DNA of 64,000 nucleotides from Rubinisphaera margarita (GTDB lineage: Bacteria > Planctomycetota > Planctomycetia > Planctomycetales > Planctomycetaceae): contig NZ_JAKFGB010000021.1 in assembly GCF_022267515.1 (NCBI RefSeq), positions 248,001-312,000 on the forward strand, in the 5' to 3' direction. Shown in pieces: positions 43,998 to 53,800 of this stretch. The position numbers and the translations under genes are program-made. The notes under the pieces are model-generated. The model worked only from the letters and a program-made list of their open reading frames with translations, did no database searches and was not told the DNA's origin. Every line of letters starts with the position of its first letter. Within the stretch, counting starts at the first letter, position 1.

Positions 43998-44525
43998 ATG
44001 GAATTTACGCGGGAAAACGAGGAATTCGTCAGGCTGTATGCCCGTCATGAAGGACGGCTGCGGCGATACGTTTTGGCGATGGTTCCCGTTGCCTCCGATG
44101 TGGATGACATTCTGCAGGACACCGCGGTCGCCCTGATGCGGAAATTCGATCAGTACGACCGCGACCAGCCCTTTTTTAACTGGGCCTGTCGATTCGCAAT
44201 GTTCGAAGTTCTGCAGCACCGTAAGCGACATCGAACCCGGAAGCGTCACTTCAGTGACGAAGTGCTGGAAGCGATTGCTGAAGAGTATCAGCAGCATCAG
44301 CAGTCGGCCGATCGCCGCCGTCAGGCCCTGGCCGATTGTATGCGGCAACTCGAAGAACAGGACCGGCGACTGATTGAACTGAGATATGGAAGCACGGACA
44401 CGATCGACAATCTGGCTGCTCGAATCAACGAGCCTGTCGCCAGGCTTTATCGTTCGCTGGCGCGGATCCGCAATCTTCTGGCGAACTGCGTCCGTCAGAA
44501 ACTCGCCGTGGAGGGGCAGCAATGA
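43998..44525 (+). CDS. Sigma-70 family sigma factor, Rhodopirellula/Verrucomicrobium type
   Basis: This 175-residue ECF-like sigma factor has region 2 in FVRLYARHEGRLRRYVLAMV, ASDVDDILQDTAVALMRKFD and QPFFNWACRFAMFEVLQHRK (about residues 9-75), then a basic linker (RHRTRKRHFSDE). Region 4 has QLEEQDRRLIELRYGSTDTI and NLAARINEPVARLYRSLARI (about 115-165). The NWACRFAMFEVL form is diagnostic of the sigma family restricted to planctomycetes and Verrucomicrobia (TIGR02989 type). Its TGA overlaps the start of the FecR-domain gene by 4 bp. It probably directs transcription of its own operon of surface hemoproteins. Confidence 0.94.
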   Translation: MEFTRENEEFVRLYARHEGRLRRYVLAMVPVASDVDDILQDTAVALMRKFDQYDRDQPFFNWACRFAMFEVLQHRKRHRTRKRHFSDEVLEAIAEEYQQHQQSADRRRQALADCMRQLEEQDRRLIELRYGSTDTIDNLAARINEPVARLYRSLARIRNLLANCVRQKLAVEGQQ

Positions 44526-46174
44526 GTGAACTCCACACGAGTGGATACGACCGCGAACTTTCCGAGCTGCTGGCCGGTCTGCTCGAAGACAATTTGTCCG
44601 ATGAGCAATTCGAACGGCTTGACGAGCGACTTCGTCACGAGCCGGCTGCGCGGCAGAGGTATCTCGATTATATTGAGATTCACGACGAACTGCCGGAGAT
44701 GGTCGTTTCGTTGAGCAATGACGATGCTCTGGAGGAACCGGCGGGTCTTACTCCGGTATCGCGGCCTGAAGGGGAACGCCGCGAATCATCCCGGACCCGT
44801 TCTTATCGGGCGGCATTCTGGTCAGGATCGGCCATCGCTGCTCTGTTGCTGATGGGCGTTCTCCTGAACTGGACGCCTGGCTTCCGGGATGACGTCCCCC
44901 CGCATGTTCGCGTATCGACGTCGCAGGTTCATTTTGCGAATCTGGCTCAGGCCCGGTTCTTCGGCGAGCTGACGCCTTCCATTCGATCGGCACCGATCCT
45001 CGATCGCGACTATGTGTTGCAGGCGGGCATGGTGGAACTCGCCTTTCCCAAGGGGGCAACCGCGATCATCGAAGCCCCTGCGGTCTTCCGGGTGAAATCC
45101 GACGAGCATCTCGCTCTGCATGTCGGCAACTGCAGTGTGCACGCTCCCGAAGGGGCAGAAGGTTTCCACGTCGAAACGCCGGCGACGTGCGTTGTGGATC
45201 GAGGAACACGATTCTCGGTGAGCGTTTCGGAGACGAATGCGACCGAAGTCCAGGTCATTGAAGGGGCCGCGGACGTTTATCGTCGAACGGGCGAAGCGAC
45301 CCGCCCCAGTGAGAAGAACTTTCAGGCCCGGCTGCTCCGCAATGAAGCTCATCGATACAGTTACGCGGCGGAAGCGCCCGGCGAGGTGATTCCCTTCAAT
45401 TCGGCCAGCTATCAATATGCTCTTCCGGATCGAGTTGTGTCCTATACGGCTACGGAAAAGGAAGGGCAGGGGGCGCGCGACCTGGTCAGTGTCACCGTGC
45501 AGCGGGGGGGCCGACAGATCGAACTTCCGGTCGGCGAATTAGTGCCCGCTAAGTTAACCTGGTTCAAAGCGCCGTCCGGCATGGGGAATTTTGCCGGAGA
45601 GGAGCAGCTTCCGCGGTTCCGACGCGATTCGGCGAGCGATCGCAGTTTGATCACCGGGGCGATCAACCCGGGTGGAAGTGTGGATCCGCTTCAGAGCAGT
45701 CCGATTCTCTCGGGTGAAGCAGGAACGCCGGGCATGGCGATTCGCTTTGACCAGCCTGTGATTAACGGCCCCGGTCCCGATGTGGTCTTTTTTGAACTGC
45801 AGGGCCCGGTCAATCCGACAACCGGGGACCGCTTTCACGTGAGTCCACTCGAGTTCAGACAGGGGTTGAAATCGCACACGATCGAGAGCTTCGATCTGAC
45901 GATGGAATCACCGCATGCGCTGGAGCTGGCCGATTTTTACGTGCACATGTTCAGCGAGCCGCCGTCGAATCTCGAAGAGCTGGAGACGATTGAATGTTCT
46001 CCCGTACTGCAGGCCCTCAAGTTCCGGGCGCTGGCGGTCGGGATCGATCTTTCTGATCTCGGATATGCTCCGGGGGAACGGGTGAACGGCCTGTTCTTTC
46101 AGGATGCGCTCGACGATAAGCACACGATTGATCCGGTCTTCATTGGAGGCCTGCCTCCACTCGACGATCACTGA
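44522..46174 (+). CDS. FecR-domain transmembrane protein, putative anti-sigma partner
   Basis: This 550-residue protein has an N-terminal cytoplasmic part like anti-sigma domains (ELSELLAGLLEDNLSDEQFE, LRHEPAARQRYLDYIEIHDE, residues 10-60) and one transmembrane helix (about 99-117, SGSAIAALLLMGVLLNW). A FecR-like periplasmic domain spans about 150-260, with TAIIEAPAVFRVKSDEHLAL, VETPATCVVDRGTRFSVSVS and TEVQVIEGAADVYRR. The last 250 residues are beta-rich and unassigned. By analogy with FecR it should transmit an envelope signal to the sigma factor it overlaps. In this family the partner is presumed, not proven, to be an anti-sigma factor. Confidence 0.88.
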   Translation: MSELHTSGYDRELSELLAGLLEDNLSDEQFERLDERLRHEPAARQRYLDYIEIHDELPEMVVSLSNDDALEEPAGLTPVSRPEGERRESSRTRSYRAAFWSGSAIAALLLMGVLLNWTPGFRDDVPPHVRVSTSQVHFANLAQARFFGELTPSIRSAPILDRDYVLQAGMVELAFPKGATAIIEAPAVFRVKSDEHLALHVGNCSVHAPEGAEGFHVETPATCVVDRGTRFSVSVSETNATEVQVIEGAADVYRRTGEATRPSEKNFQARLLRNEAHRYSYAAEAPGEVIPFNSASYQYALPDRVVSYTATEKEGQGARDLVSVTVQRGGRQIELPVGELVPAKLTWFKAPSGMGNFAGEEQLPRFRRDSASDRSLITGAINPGGSVDPLQSSPILSGEAGTPGMAIRFDQPVINGPGPDVVFFELQGPVNPTTGDRFHVSPLEFRQGLKSHTIESFDLTMESPHALELADFYVHMFSEPPSNLEELETIECSPVLQALKFRALAVGIDLSDLGYAPGERVNGLFFQDALDDKHTIDPVFIGGLPPLDDH

Positions 46175-46272
46175 CACGGTTATCATTCGCCCCGCACGAG
46201 GGCGGAAACGACTTTCGACCTTCCCGGTAATCACACCGATCGCTCCCGATCACTCAAAGGCACTTTCCCATC

Positions 46273-49200
46273 ATGCTCAGAGAATATCGGCCCTTCAACA
46301 GGTTCGTTCTCACTGCACTTGCAGTGGTACTGTTTTCGATTGAGACAGTCGACGCCAGCGAGCCCTCCGCCCGCCCGGAAGATCTGTTCGAGATCCATGT
46401 CCGCCCGACGCTGGTCGCTCACTGTATTCAGTGTCATGGCGAGTCCAAACAGGAAAGCGGATTGCGGCTGACAACGCTGCAGGATCTTCTTCAGGGAGGC
46501 GATTCCGGGGCGGCCATCGTTCCCGGCAAGCCGGAAGAGAGTCTGCTGCTGGAAGCGATGCGTTACGAATCGTTCGAGATGCCTCCCGCGGGCGAGCTCG
46601 AGAGCTCAGTGACGGACGGTATTGAAGCCTGGATTCGGGCCGGAGCTTACTGGCCGCAGGATCTGGTGCTGAAACCAACGCCGAAAATTTCGAGCGAAGA
46701 TCGTGAATGGTGGTGCTATCAACCGATCAGCAATCCCCCGGTTCCCCAGGTCGAAGATCGTGGCTGGTGCCGCAACGAGATCGATCATTTTATCCTGGCT
46801 AAACTGAACGACGCCGGAATCGCTCCTTCGGAAGAGGCCGATCCCACACAGCTGGCCCGTCGCGTTCACTTCGCGTTGACCGGTCTCCCGCCCTCGCCGG
46901 AGTTATCCGCCGAAATCGAACAGGGAATTGAATATGAGACGCTGGTCGATCGGCTGTTGAATGATTCCGCTTACGGAGAGAACCAGGCCCGGTACTGGCT
47001 CGATCTGGTCCGCTACGCCGATTCCGATGGATACAACGCCGATCATTCCCGTCCCGATGCCTATCAGTACCGCGACTATGTCATCCGGTCCTTCAATGAA
47101 GACAAGCCGTATAATCGCTTTGTGACCGAACAGATTGCCGGAGATGAGATCGATCCGGGAAACCGCGACGCTCTCATCGCCACGATGTACCTCCGTCATT
47201 GGATTTACGAGTGGAATCAGCGGGATGTCGAAGGTCAGTGGGAAGAAATTCTGAGCGACATCACCGAGACGACATCGGATGTGTTCATCGCGCAGGGACT
47301 GAAGTGTGCCCGCTGTCATGATCACAAATTCGATCCGCTGCTGCAGAAGGATTACTTCCGCATGCAGGCCTTCTTCACGCCGATCCAGCCGCGTGAGGAT
47401 CTGCCGATTGCCGATGCCGAAACGCGGGCAAAGCATCTTGAACAGCAGAAGAAGTGGGAAGCGGCCACCGACGAAATCCGGGCCCGGCTGCATGAAATCG
47501 AAATGCCGGTGCTGATGAAGCACGCCACCCGCGAAGGGGTCGACAAGTTCGTCAAAGAGATCCAGGAAATGATTGGCACCCGCGAGGACAAGCGTGGGCC
47601 GTATGAGCAGCAGATTGCTTCGCTGGCTTCGCGTCAGTTCGATCTGCACCCGGAAAAGCTGGATGAATGGCTGACCGACGAGCAGAAAGCCGAGCGGAAG
47701 AAATTGCTGGCCGAGCTGGCCGAGTTCGACTCGCTCAAGCCTGAGCCGCTGCCGACCCTCAAGTTCGTTGCCAGCGATGTCGGTCCGGTTTCCCCGCCCA
47801 CCTACATTCCGGACGTGGCCGAACCCAAAGACATTGCTCCCGGCTTCCCGACGATTCTGCATGAAGAGCCCGTCGAAGTGATCGCGCCCCCCAGGGCACT
47901 GCAGTCAACTGGTCGGCGGACGGCGCTGGCGAAATGGCTGGTCGATCCTCAGAACCCGCTCACGGCTCGTGTCATAGTGAATCGCGTCTGGCTTCAGCAC
48001 TTCGGGCGGGGACTGGTGGAAACGTCCAGTGACTTCGGTCGGCTCGGTACTCCTCCTTCTCATCCAGAACTTCTCGACTGGCTGGCGACTCGATTCATGG
48101 CGGAAGGCTGGAGTCTGAAAAAGCTGCACCGCCTGATCCTCACGTCGGCGGCGTACCGTCAGTCTTCGCAACGACAGATGGACGATTATCTCCGCAAGAC
48201 GGATCCTGCGAATCTGCTGCTGTGGCGGATGAATCCGCGGCGTCTTTCCGGCGAAGAGATTCACGATGTGATTCTCACGGCCTGCGAAGAACTCGGCGAG
48301 AAAGATCGGGCTATTTACAAAACTGTGAAACGGAACCGCCTCGATCCGCTGCTCGCTTCGTTCGACTTCCCAGATCGCGTGGAGAGTGAGTGTAAGCGGC
48401 ACCAGACGACGACCTCTCCGCAAGCCCTCATGTTGATGAACAGTTCCTGGCTCTACGAACGGGCGACGTCACTCTCGACCCGCATGCGAGGCGTTGAGCT
48501 CGATGACATGCTGCGAACGGTTTACCAGCGTTTGTACTTCCGCGATCCGACCGATGAAGAGCTCGCCATGGCGGCTGAGTTCCATTCGTCGTACCGGTCG
48601 GTAACTCCCGATGTGGAAGCTCCGGATTGTCTGGAGCCGTTGAAAGAAGGACTCCTCGGGATCGACATGAACCCCGAGAAGCCAACGACGGCGGAGGTGC
48701 CGGCGTTCGAAGCGTTGCCTCAGGGGGACTTCACGGTTGAAGCCGTCGTTCTGCTGCGGTCACTTTATCCCGATGCTTCCGTGCGGACGATCGCGACCAG
48801 CTGGACGGGAAGTCAGAAAGAAGCGGGCTGGGCCCTGGGCGTTACATCGACCAAGAGCGGTTACAAGCCTCGCAATCTAATTCTGCAGCTTGTCGGCGAT
48901 CGCGGTACCGGCTCGCCCGAATACGAAGTGATCCCTTCCAATCTGCATCTCGAGTTGAATCGCCCCTATTATGTGGCGGTCAGCGTCGATCTCGATGATA
49001 CCTCCGAGCAGGGGATTACGTTTGTGATGAAGGACCTGTCGCAGGCTGATGCGGAGCCGCAGATCGCTCATGTTCCGCACCAGGCAAAACAGGATGCTCA
49101 AACGCAGCGTCCGATTGAGTTTGGCGGGCGAGCGAAACGTCAGCTGTGGGACGGGCTGATCCATCAGGTTCGGATGCATGACGCCGCACTGGCCGACGAT

Positions 49201-49404
49201 CAACTCGACGGAACAGCCACCTCAGACCTGCTCTTCGATATTCAGTTCGCCGATCGCAAACAGATCGGCCGAGACGCCTCGCCAGCACGACGCGACGCCG
49301 TGGTTCAGCTTCCGAGTGGACCGCTGGCCTCTCCGGCTCAACGCGCTGACATCGCCGTACTCCATGCACTCTTGAATTCCAGCGAGATGATCTATGTCGA
49401 CTAA
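46273..49404 (+). CDS. Planctomycete cytochrome (PSCyt1), DUF1549, DUF1553, LamG-like tail
   Basis: This 1043-residue secreted protein has a signal peptide (FVLTALAVVLFSIETVDA) and PSCyt1 heme site CIQCH (C51-H55). DUF1549 has VHFALTGLPPSPELSAEIEQ, ENQARYWLDLVRYADSDGYN and CARCHDHKFDPLLQKDYF. A Lys/Glu-rich coiled-coil insertion lies at about 375-480 (RAKHLEQQKKWEAATDEIRA). DUF1553 has LAKWLVDPQNPLTARVIVNR, VWLQHFGRGLVETSSDFGRL and RMNPRRLSGEEIHDVILTAC. A concanavalin/LamG-like domain follows at about 815-970 (DFTVEAVVLLRSLYPDASV, LWDGLIHQVRMHDAALADDQ), and the usual end is SSEMIYVD. The LamG part suggests glycan binding. Its 3' end overlaps DUF1501 by 11 bp. Confidence 0.94.
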   Translation: MLREYRPFNRFVLTALAVVLFSIETVDASEPSARPEDLFEIHVRPTLVAHCIQCHGESKQESGLRLTTLQDLLQGGDSGAAIVPGKPEESLLLEAMRYESFEMPPAGELESSVTDGIEAWIRAGAYWPQDLVLKPTPKISSEDREWWCYQPISNPPVPQVEDRGWCRNEIDHFILAKLNDAGIAPSEEADPTQLARRVHFALTGLPPSPELSAEIEQGIEYETLVDRLLNDSAYGENQARYWLDLVRYADSDGYNADHSRPDAYQYRDYVIRSFNEDKPYNRFVTEQIAGDEIDPGNRDALIATMYLRHWIYEWNQRDVEGQWEEILSDITETTSDVFIAQGLKCARCHDHKFDPLLQKDYFRMQAFFTPIQPREDLPIADAETRAKHLEQQKKWEAATDEIRARLHEIEMPVLMKHATREGVDKFVKEIQEMIGTREDKRGPYEQQIASLASRQFDLHPEKLDEWLTDEQKAERKKLLAELAEFDSLKPEPLPTLKFVASDVGPVSPPTYIPDVAEPKDIAPGFPTILHEEPVEVIAPPRALQSTGRRTALAKWLVDPQNPLTARVIVNRVWLQHFGRGLVETSSDFGRLGTPPSHPELLDWLATRFMAEGWSLKKLHRLILTSAAYRQSSQRQMDDYLRKTDPANLLLWRMNPRRLSGEEIHDVILTACEELGEKDRAIYKTVKRNRLDPLLASFDFPDRVESECKRHQTTTSPQALMLMNSSWLYERATSLSTRMRGVELDDMLRTVYQRLYFRDPTDEELAMAAEFHSSYRSVTPDVEAPDCLEPLKEGLLGIDMNPEKPTTAEVPAFEALPQGDFTVEAVVLLRSLYPDASVRTIATSWTGSQKEAGWALGVTSTKSGYKPRNLILQLVGDRGTGSPEYEVIPSNLHLELNRPYYVAVSVDLDDTSEQGITFVMKDLSQADAEPQIAHVPHQAKQDAQTQRPIEFGGRAKRQLWDGLIHQVRMHDAALADDQLDGTATSDLLFDIQFADRKQIGRDASPARRDAVVQLPSGPLASPAQRADIAVLHALLNSSEMIYVD

Positions 49405-50836
49405 TTCTCATCAGACAAACGTCCATTCGAATCTGTCGCGTCGCGAGATGCTGGTCAAGAGCGGGGGAGGCTTCGGCGCTCTCGCCCTGGCCAGTCTGCT
49501 CGGTCAGACTGGTTCCACTGACGCGGCCAGCGCTGCGCCCTCACCTTTGACTTCGAAGCTGACGCATCACGCGGCTCGCGCGAAGAGTGTCATCTTCCTG
49601 TTCATGGACGGCGGGCCGAGCCATCTGGACACCTTCGATCCCAAGCCGGCTCTCGACAAGCTCGCTGGCAAACCAATTCCGGAAAGCTTCGGCCGCGTTA
49701 TTACCGCCATGGGAGAGTTCGATTCGCCGATTCTTCCCTCTAAGCGGAAGTGGAAGCAGCACGGCGAGAGTGGTCTGTGGGTATCGGACTGGTTGCCGCA
49801 TACGGCTGAAGTGGCTGATGAACTGGCCGTAATTCGATCCTGCTGGACGAACGGCATCAACCACTCCGGGGGCATCTGCCAGATGAATACCGGCAGTCAG
49901 TTCGCCGGGCGGCCTTCTCTGGGCAGCTGGGTCACTTACGGACTCGGCACCGAGAACGAGAATCTGCCGGCTTATGTGGTGATGCAGGAAGGGACCGGCA
50001 ACGTGATCAACGGAGCCCGGAACTGGGGCGCCGGTTTCATGCCCGCGGTTTATCAGGGAACGAAACTGGAGAAACAGGGGGAGCCGTTCGCGAACCTCAG
50101 TCCCCCCTCTGAAATTCAGGAAGTTCAACAGCGGACGGAACTCGACTTTCTTGCTCAGCTCAACCAGCGGCATGCCGCGGAACGTCAGGACAATTCCGAT
50201 CTGGAAGCCCGTATCCGCAGTTATGAACTGGCTTTTCAGATGCAGTCGCACGCGCCGGAAGCCGTCGATCTGAGCCGGGAAACAGCGGAAACGCAGAACC
50301 TTTACGGTCTTGATGATCCAAAGACCGAAGCCTATGGCCGCCACTGCCTGCTGGCCCGCCGGCTTGTGGAACGTGGAGTCCGGTTCGTTCAGTGCTACCA
50401 CGGTGCGGGCAGTAAGTGGGATGCCCACAGCAAGATTGAAGACAACCATACCCGGATGTGTGGCGGCATGGACAAACCAGTGGCTGGCCTGATCAAAGAT
50501 CTGCGTCAGCGCGGACTGCTCGATCAGACTCTGGTTGTCTGGGGAGGCGAGTTTGGGCGCACGCCGCAAAGCGAGAAGGGCGATGGCCGCGATCATAACC
50601 CGACCGGATTCACAATGTGGATGGCAGGCGGCGGGGTTCGTTCCGGCCAGGCTTACGGCACGACCGATGAAGTCGGTCTGCATGCCGTGGAAGATCGACT
50701 TCACGTCCACGATATCCACTCGACCGTGCTGCATCTCATGGGAATCGACCACCGTAAGCTGGTGTACCTTCACAAGGGACGCCCGGAGCGGATCGATCAG
50801 AACGAAGGACACGCCTACAAGGAAATCGCATCGTGA
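49394..50836 (+). CDS. DUF1501 domain-containing protein
   Basis: This 480-residue exported protein has a twin-arginine-type N-terminus (SNLSRREMLVKSGGGFGALA) with a hydrophobic run LALASLLGQTG. Family motifs are AKSVIFLFMDGGPSHLDTFD, GESGLWVSDWLPHTAEVADE, GRPSLGSWVTYGLGTENENL, RRLVERGVRFVQCYHGAGSK, TLVVWGGEFGRTPQSEKGDG, RDHNPTGFTMWMAGGGVRSG and the tail VLHLMGIDHRKLVYLHKGRP. It carries the FGRTPQ variant found in most family members. It overlaps the preceding cytochrome gene by 11 bp and the following one by 4 bp (GTGA), so it is translated in the same operon. It is probably co-exported and works with the paired cytochrome. Confidence 0.95.
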   Translation: MSTNSHQTNVHSNLSRREMLVKSGGGFGALALASLLGQTGSTDAASAAPSPLTSKLTHHAARAKSVIFLFMDGGPSHLDTFDPKPALDKLAGKPIPESFGRVITAMGEFDSPILPSKRKWKQHGESGLWVSDWLPHTAEVADELAVIRSCWTNGINHSGGICQMNTGSQFAGRPSLGSWVTYGLGTENENLPAYVVMQEGTGNVINGARNWGAGFMPAVYQGTKLEKQGEPFANLSPPSEIQEVQQRTELDFLAQLNQRHAAERQDNSDLEARIRSYELAFQMQSHAPEAVDLSRETAETQNLYGLDDPKTEAYGRHCLLARRLVERGVRFVQCYHGAGSKWDAHSKIEDNHTRMCGGMDKPVAGLIKDLRQRGLLDQTLVVWGGEFGRTPQSEKGDGRDHNPTGFTMWMAGGGVRSGQAYGTTDEVGLHAVEDRLHVHDIHSTVLHLMGIDHRKLVYLHKGRPERIDQNEGHAYKEIAS

Positions 50837-53800
50837 AGCGGCTGACCGCACTGATTCTAACGCTCTTTCTCGTGGGGACCGCTTCGACAGTCGCTCAGAA
50901 TTCCGACACCCCGACTTCGATTCACTGGGAATTCAGCTCTGAAGAAGGGGCGATGCCGTGGACGGCGAAGGGCAATGTCAGCCGCGATCAAGCCGGGCCG
51001 CGTCCGCCTGAGTTCCCGGAAATGCCCGCCGGCAACACCGCGGTTCAGGTCGATTCTGGCGCTTACCTGGCTGTGGCTGATCCCGGTCCGGGAAGTCCGC
51101 TGGACTTCGACAACGGAGACAGCGTTACGTTCGAAGCCTGGGTCAACCCGAGCGAACTGCGAGATGGTCAGCATGGCTATGTGATTGGTAAGGGACGGAC
51201 TGGCAATCCGAAATTCGCTAGGGATAACCAGAACTGGGCATTCCGCATCACGGGCGAGAAAGGTGAGGCTCGCGTCAATTTTCTGTTCGCGACAAAACTC
51301 TCCTCCGATGGGAAACACTGGCATCGCTGGACATCGAAGAAAGGATTTCCTGTCGCGACCGGTTGGCATCACATCGCCGTGGCCTATCGGTTTGGAGACC
51401 CCGATTCGATTCGCGGCTGGGTGAACGGCAAGCCCACCGATGGCACATGGGACATGGGCGGACCGACGAAGGCCCCTCCAGTTGTTGATAACGATGAAGT
51501 GAGGATCGGCAACGGGTTCTCGGGCGGTCTCGACGAGATTGCCATTCATCGCGAGATCCTGGATGAAAAGACTCTCGCCGCTCGCTTCAACCGAGTGGGA
51601 GAGACGCGTGTTGTTGAACTGCAGCCCGAGGTCATGCCTGAACTCGGCGAGATCCCGTCTGGCAACGTTCTACTCCAGTTGAGCGAGGGACTGCCGACAC
51701 ACGAGCGCTGGCTCTACACCGGCGAGACCTGGCCCGCTGAGACCGCCCGGTGGATGGGGAATGATTTCTTACTGCCTCGGATTCCGCTTCGGTACGATGC
51801 CTGGGGGATTCGCACAAACTGGAAAGCCCCCGTGCTCGTACGTATGGCTGGCGATGTGGAACTCCCGCCCGGCGAGCATCGGATGATGCTGTGGACGCGG
51901 GCTCTGAGTCGGTTGTGGGTCGATGGTCAACTGATCGTGAAGACGGAGACGATTGATAACCGTCCTCCAAACGGCGAAGAACGGATGACGCCGCTCGTGG
52001 ATCCGCCGTTGCCGGGACATCGCATTCGGGGCTACCGCCAGCAGGAAGTGTTCGGCATGGTGCAGGTGGCTCCGACTGAAGATGGAAAGCCACGTCGCTG
52101 CCGGGTCGTGCTCGAAATGGTGACAGGGGGAAAGAGTTTGCGGACCGAGACCGGCGAATGCTGTGTCGCGATCCAGATTGGAGAAGATCCGAGTCTAGTG
52201 GTGCTCCAGCCGGCAAAGGCCGATGTGAACGACATGTTGCCTCTGACAGACGCCGCCGTGAAGCCAGCTCTCCGAAGAATTGAAGATTCTCTGGCTGACT
52301 ACGACGACCTCACACGACGGACGGCGGCCGCCTCGCGGGAACCGTTCTGGAAAAAGCGACACGAACGGGCCGCGGCGTGGGGGAAGACAAATCCGGCTCC
52401 GCCTGTGCCACGTCCGGAAAGTAGTCCTGAAAGGCATCCCATCGATGCATTTCTGCTCGCCAGGATGGAGCGGGCGCGCATAGAGGCAGCGACATCGGAT
52501 CCCGAGCAGACCGAGTATTTTCACGGCAAAGTGCTCCCGATTCTTCGTGAGCAATGTTTTCGCTGTCATGGCGAGAAAGACAATGGGGGACTCAAGGTCA
52601 ACTCGCGCGACTCCATTCTCTCGGCTGGCGATTCCGAAACTCCGGCAGTCGTTGCCGGAAATCCGGAAGAAAGTGAGCTGATTGCTCGCGTCCGAGCCGG
52701 GGATATGCCGCCGACGGAGGAAGGGCTTCCAGAAGAACAGATTCTGATTCTCGAACAATGGATCCGCGATGGAGCCGCGTGGCCCGCGCCGCCGTTGGAC
52801 GAAGCCGCCATTACACCGGCTGCCGTGGTCAACGATGAGAAATTCCTTCGAAGAATCTATCTCGACATCATCGGCATGCTCCCGACGCAGGAGGAAGCTG
52901 AGAGCTTCCTCTCGGACACGCGGGATGACAAGCGGACCCGTTTAATCGACCGATTGCTGGCCGATGAGCGGTGTGCGGACCACTGGATGAGTTTCTGGCA
53001 GGATCAGCTCGCCGAGAATCCTTCGCTCTTGAACGCGTCTCTGAACAGCACGGGCCCGTTTCGCTTCTTCCTGCACGACTCTCTCCGCGACAATAAGCCG
53101 CTCGATCGAATGCTGACGGAACTGTTGCAGATGCGGGGGAACTCTTCGGAGGGCGGCAGCGCTGGCTTTGCCATCGCTGGAGAGAACGACTCGCCCTTCG
53201 CGGCCAAGGCCCACATCATCGCATCGGCCTTTTTAGGCATTGAAATGCAATGTGCCCGCTGTCACGACTCGCCCTATCACACAACGACGCAGCGAGATCT
53301 CTATGCACTCGCAGCCATGCTGAACCGAAAAGCTCTGACCGTTCCGGCGACGAGCCGGGTCCCGGCCGCGTTTTTTGAGAAGCAGACGCGAGCCTCACTC
53401 ATTCAGGTGACCCTGCAACCGGACGAAGTGATTGCTGCCGAGTGGCCATTCGCGGACGTGACCGGCGTCAGAGACGACGCCTCCCTCGATCCGCTGATCG
53501 AGCAGCCATCGGATTCCCGCGAACGGCTTGCGGCTATCATTACGGCTCCGCAGAATGAACGGTATCGTCAGGTTATCGTCAATCATCTCTGGAAACGGTT
53601 GATCGGCACCGGGTTTGTGGAACCGGCTTACGACTGGGAGGGGCGCACTCCCAGCCATCCCGAATTGCTGACCTGGCTGGCTCATCAGTTTTTGGAAAGC
53701 GGCGATGATGTCCGCTCATTGATCCGGCTGATCGTCACTTCAGAGGTTTACCAGCGAGAAGCGGTGGGGCGTAATCACGCTGCCGAAGCCGACGTTCGTT

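Noticed and set aside
43749..44522. Minus-strand 257-codon open frame
   Set aside because: Mostly antisense to the sigma factor gene; its extension into the divergent gap has no ribosome site or motif.
49541..50851. Minus-strand 436-codon open frame
   Set aside because: Antisense to a clear DUF1501 gene; no family features.
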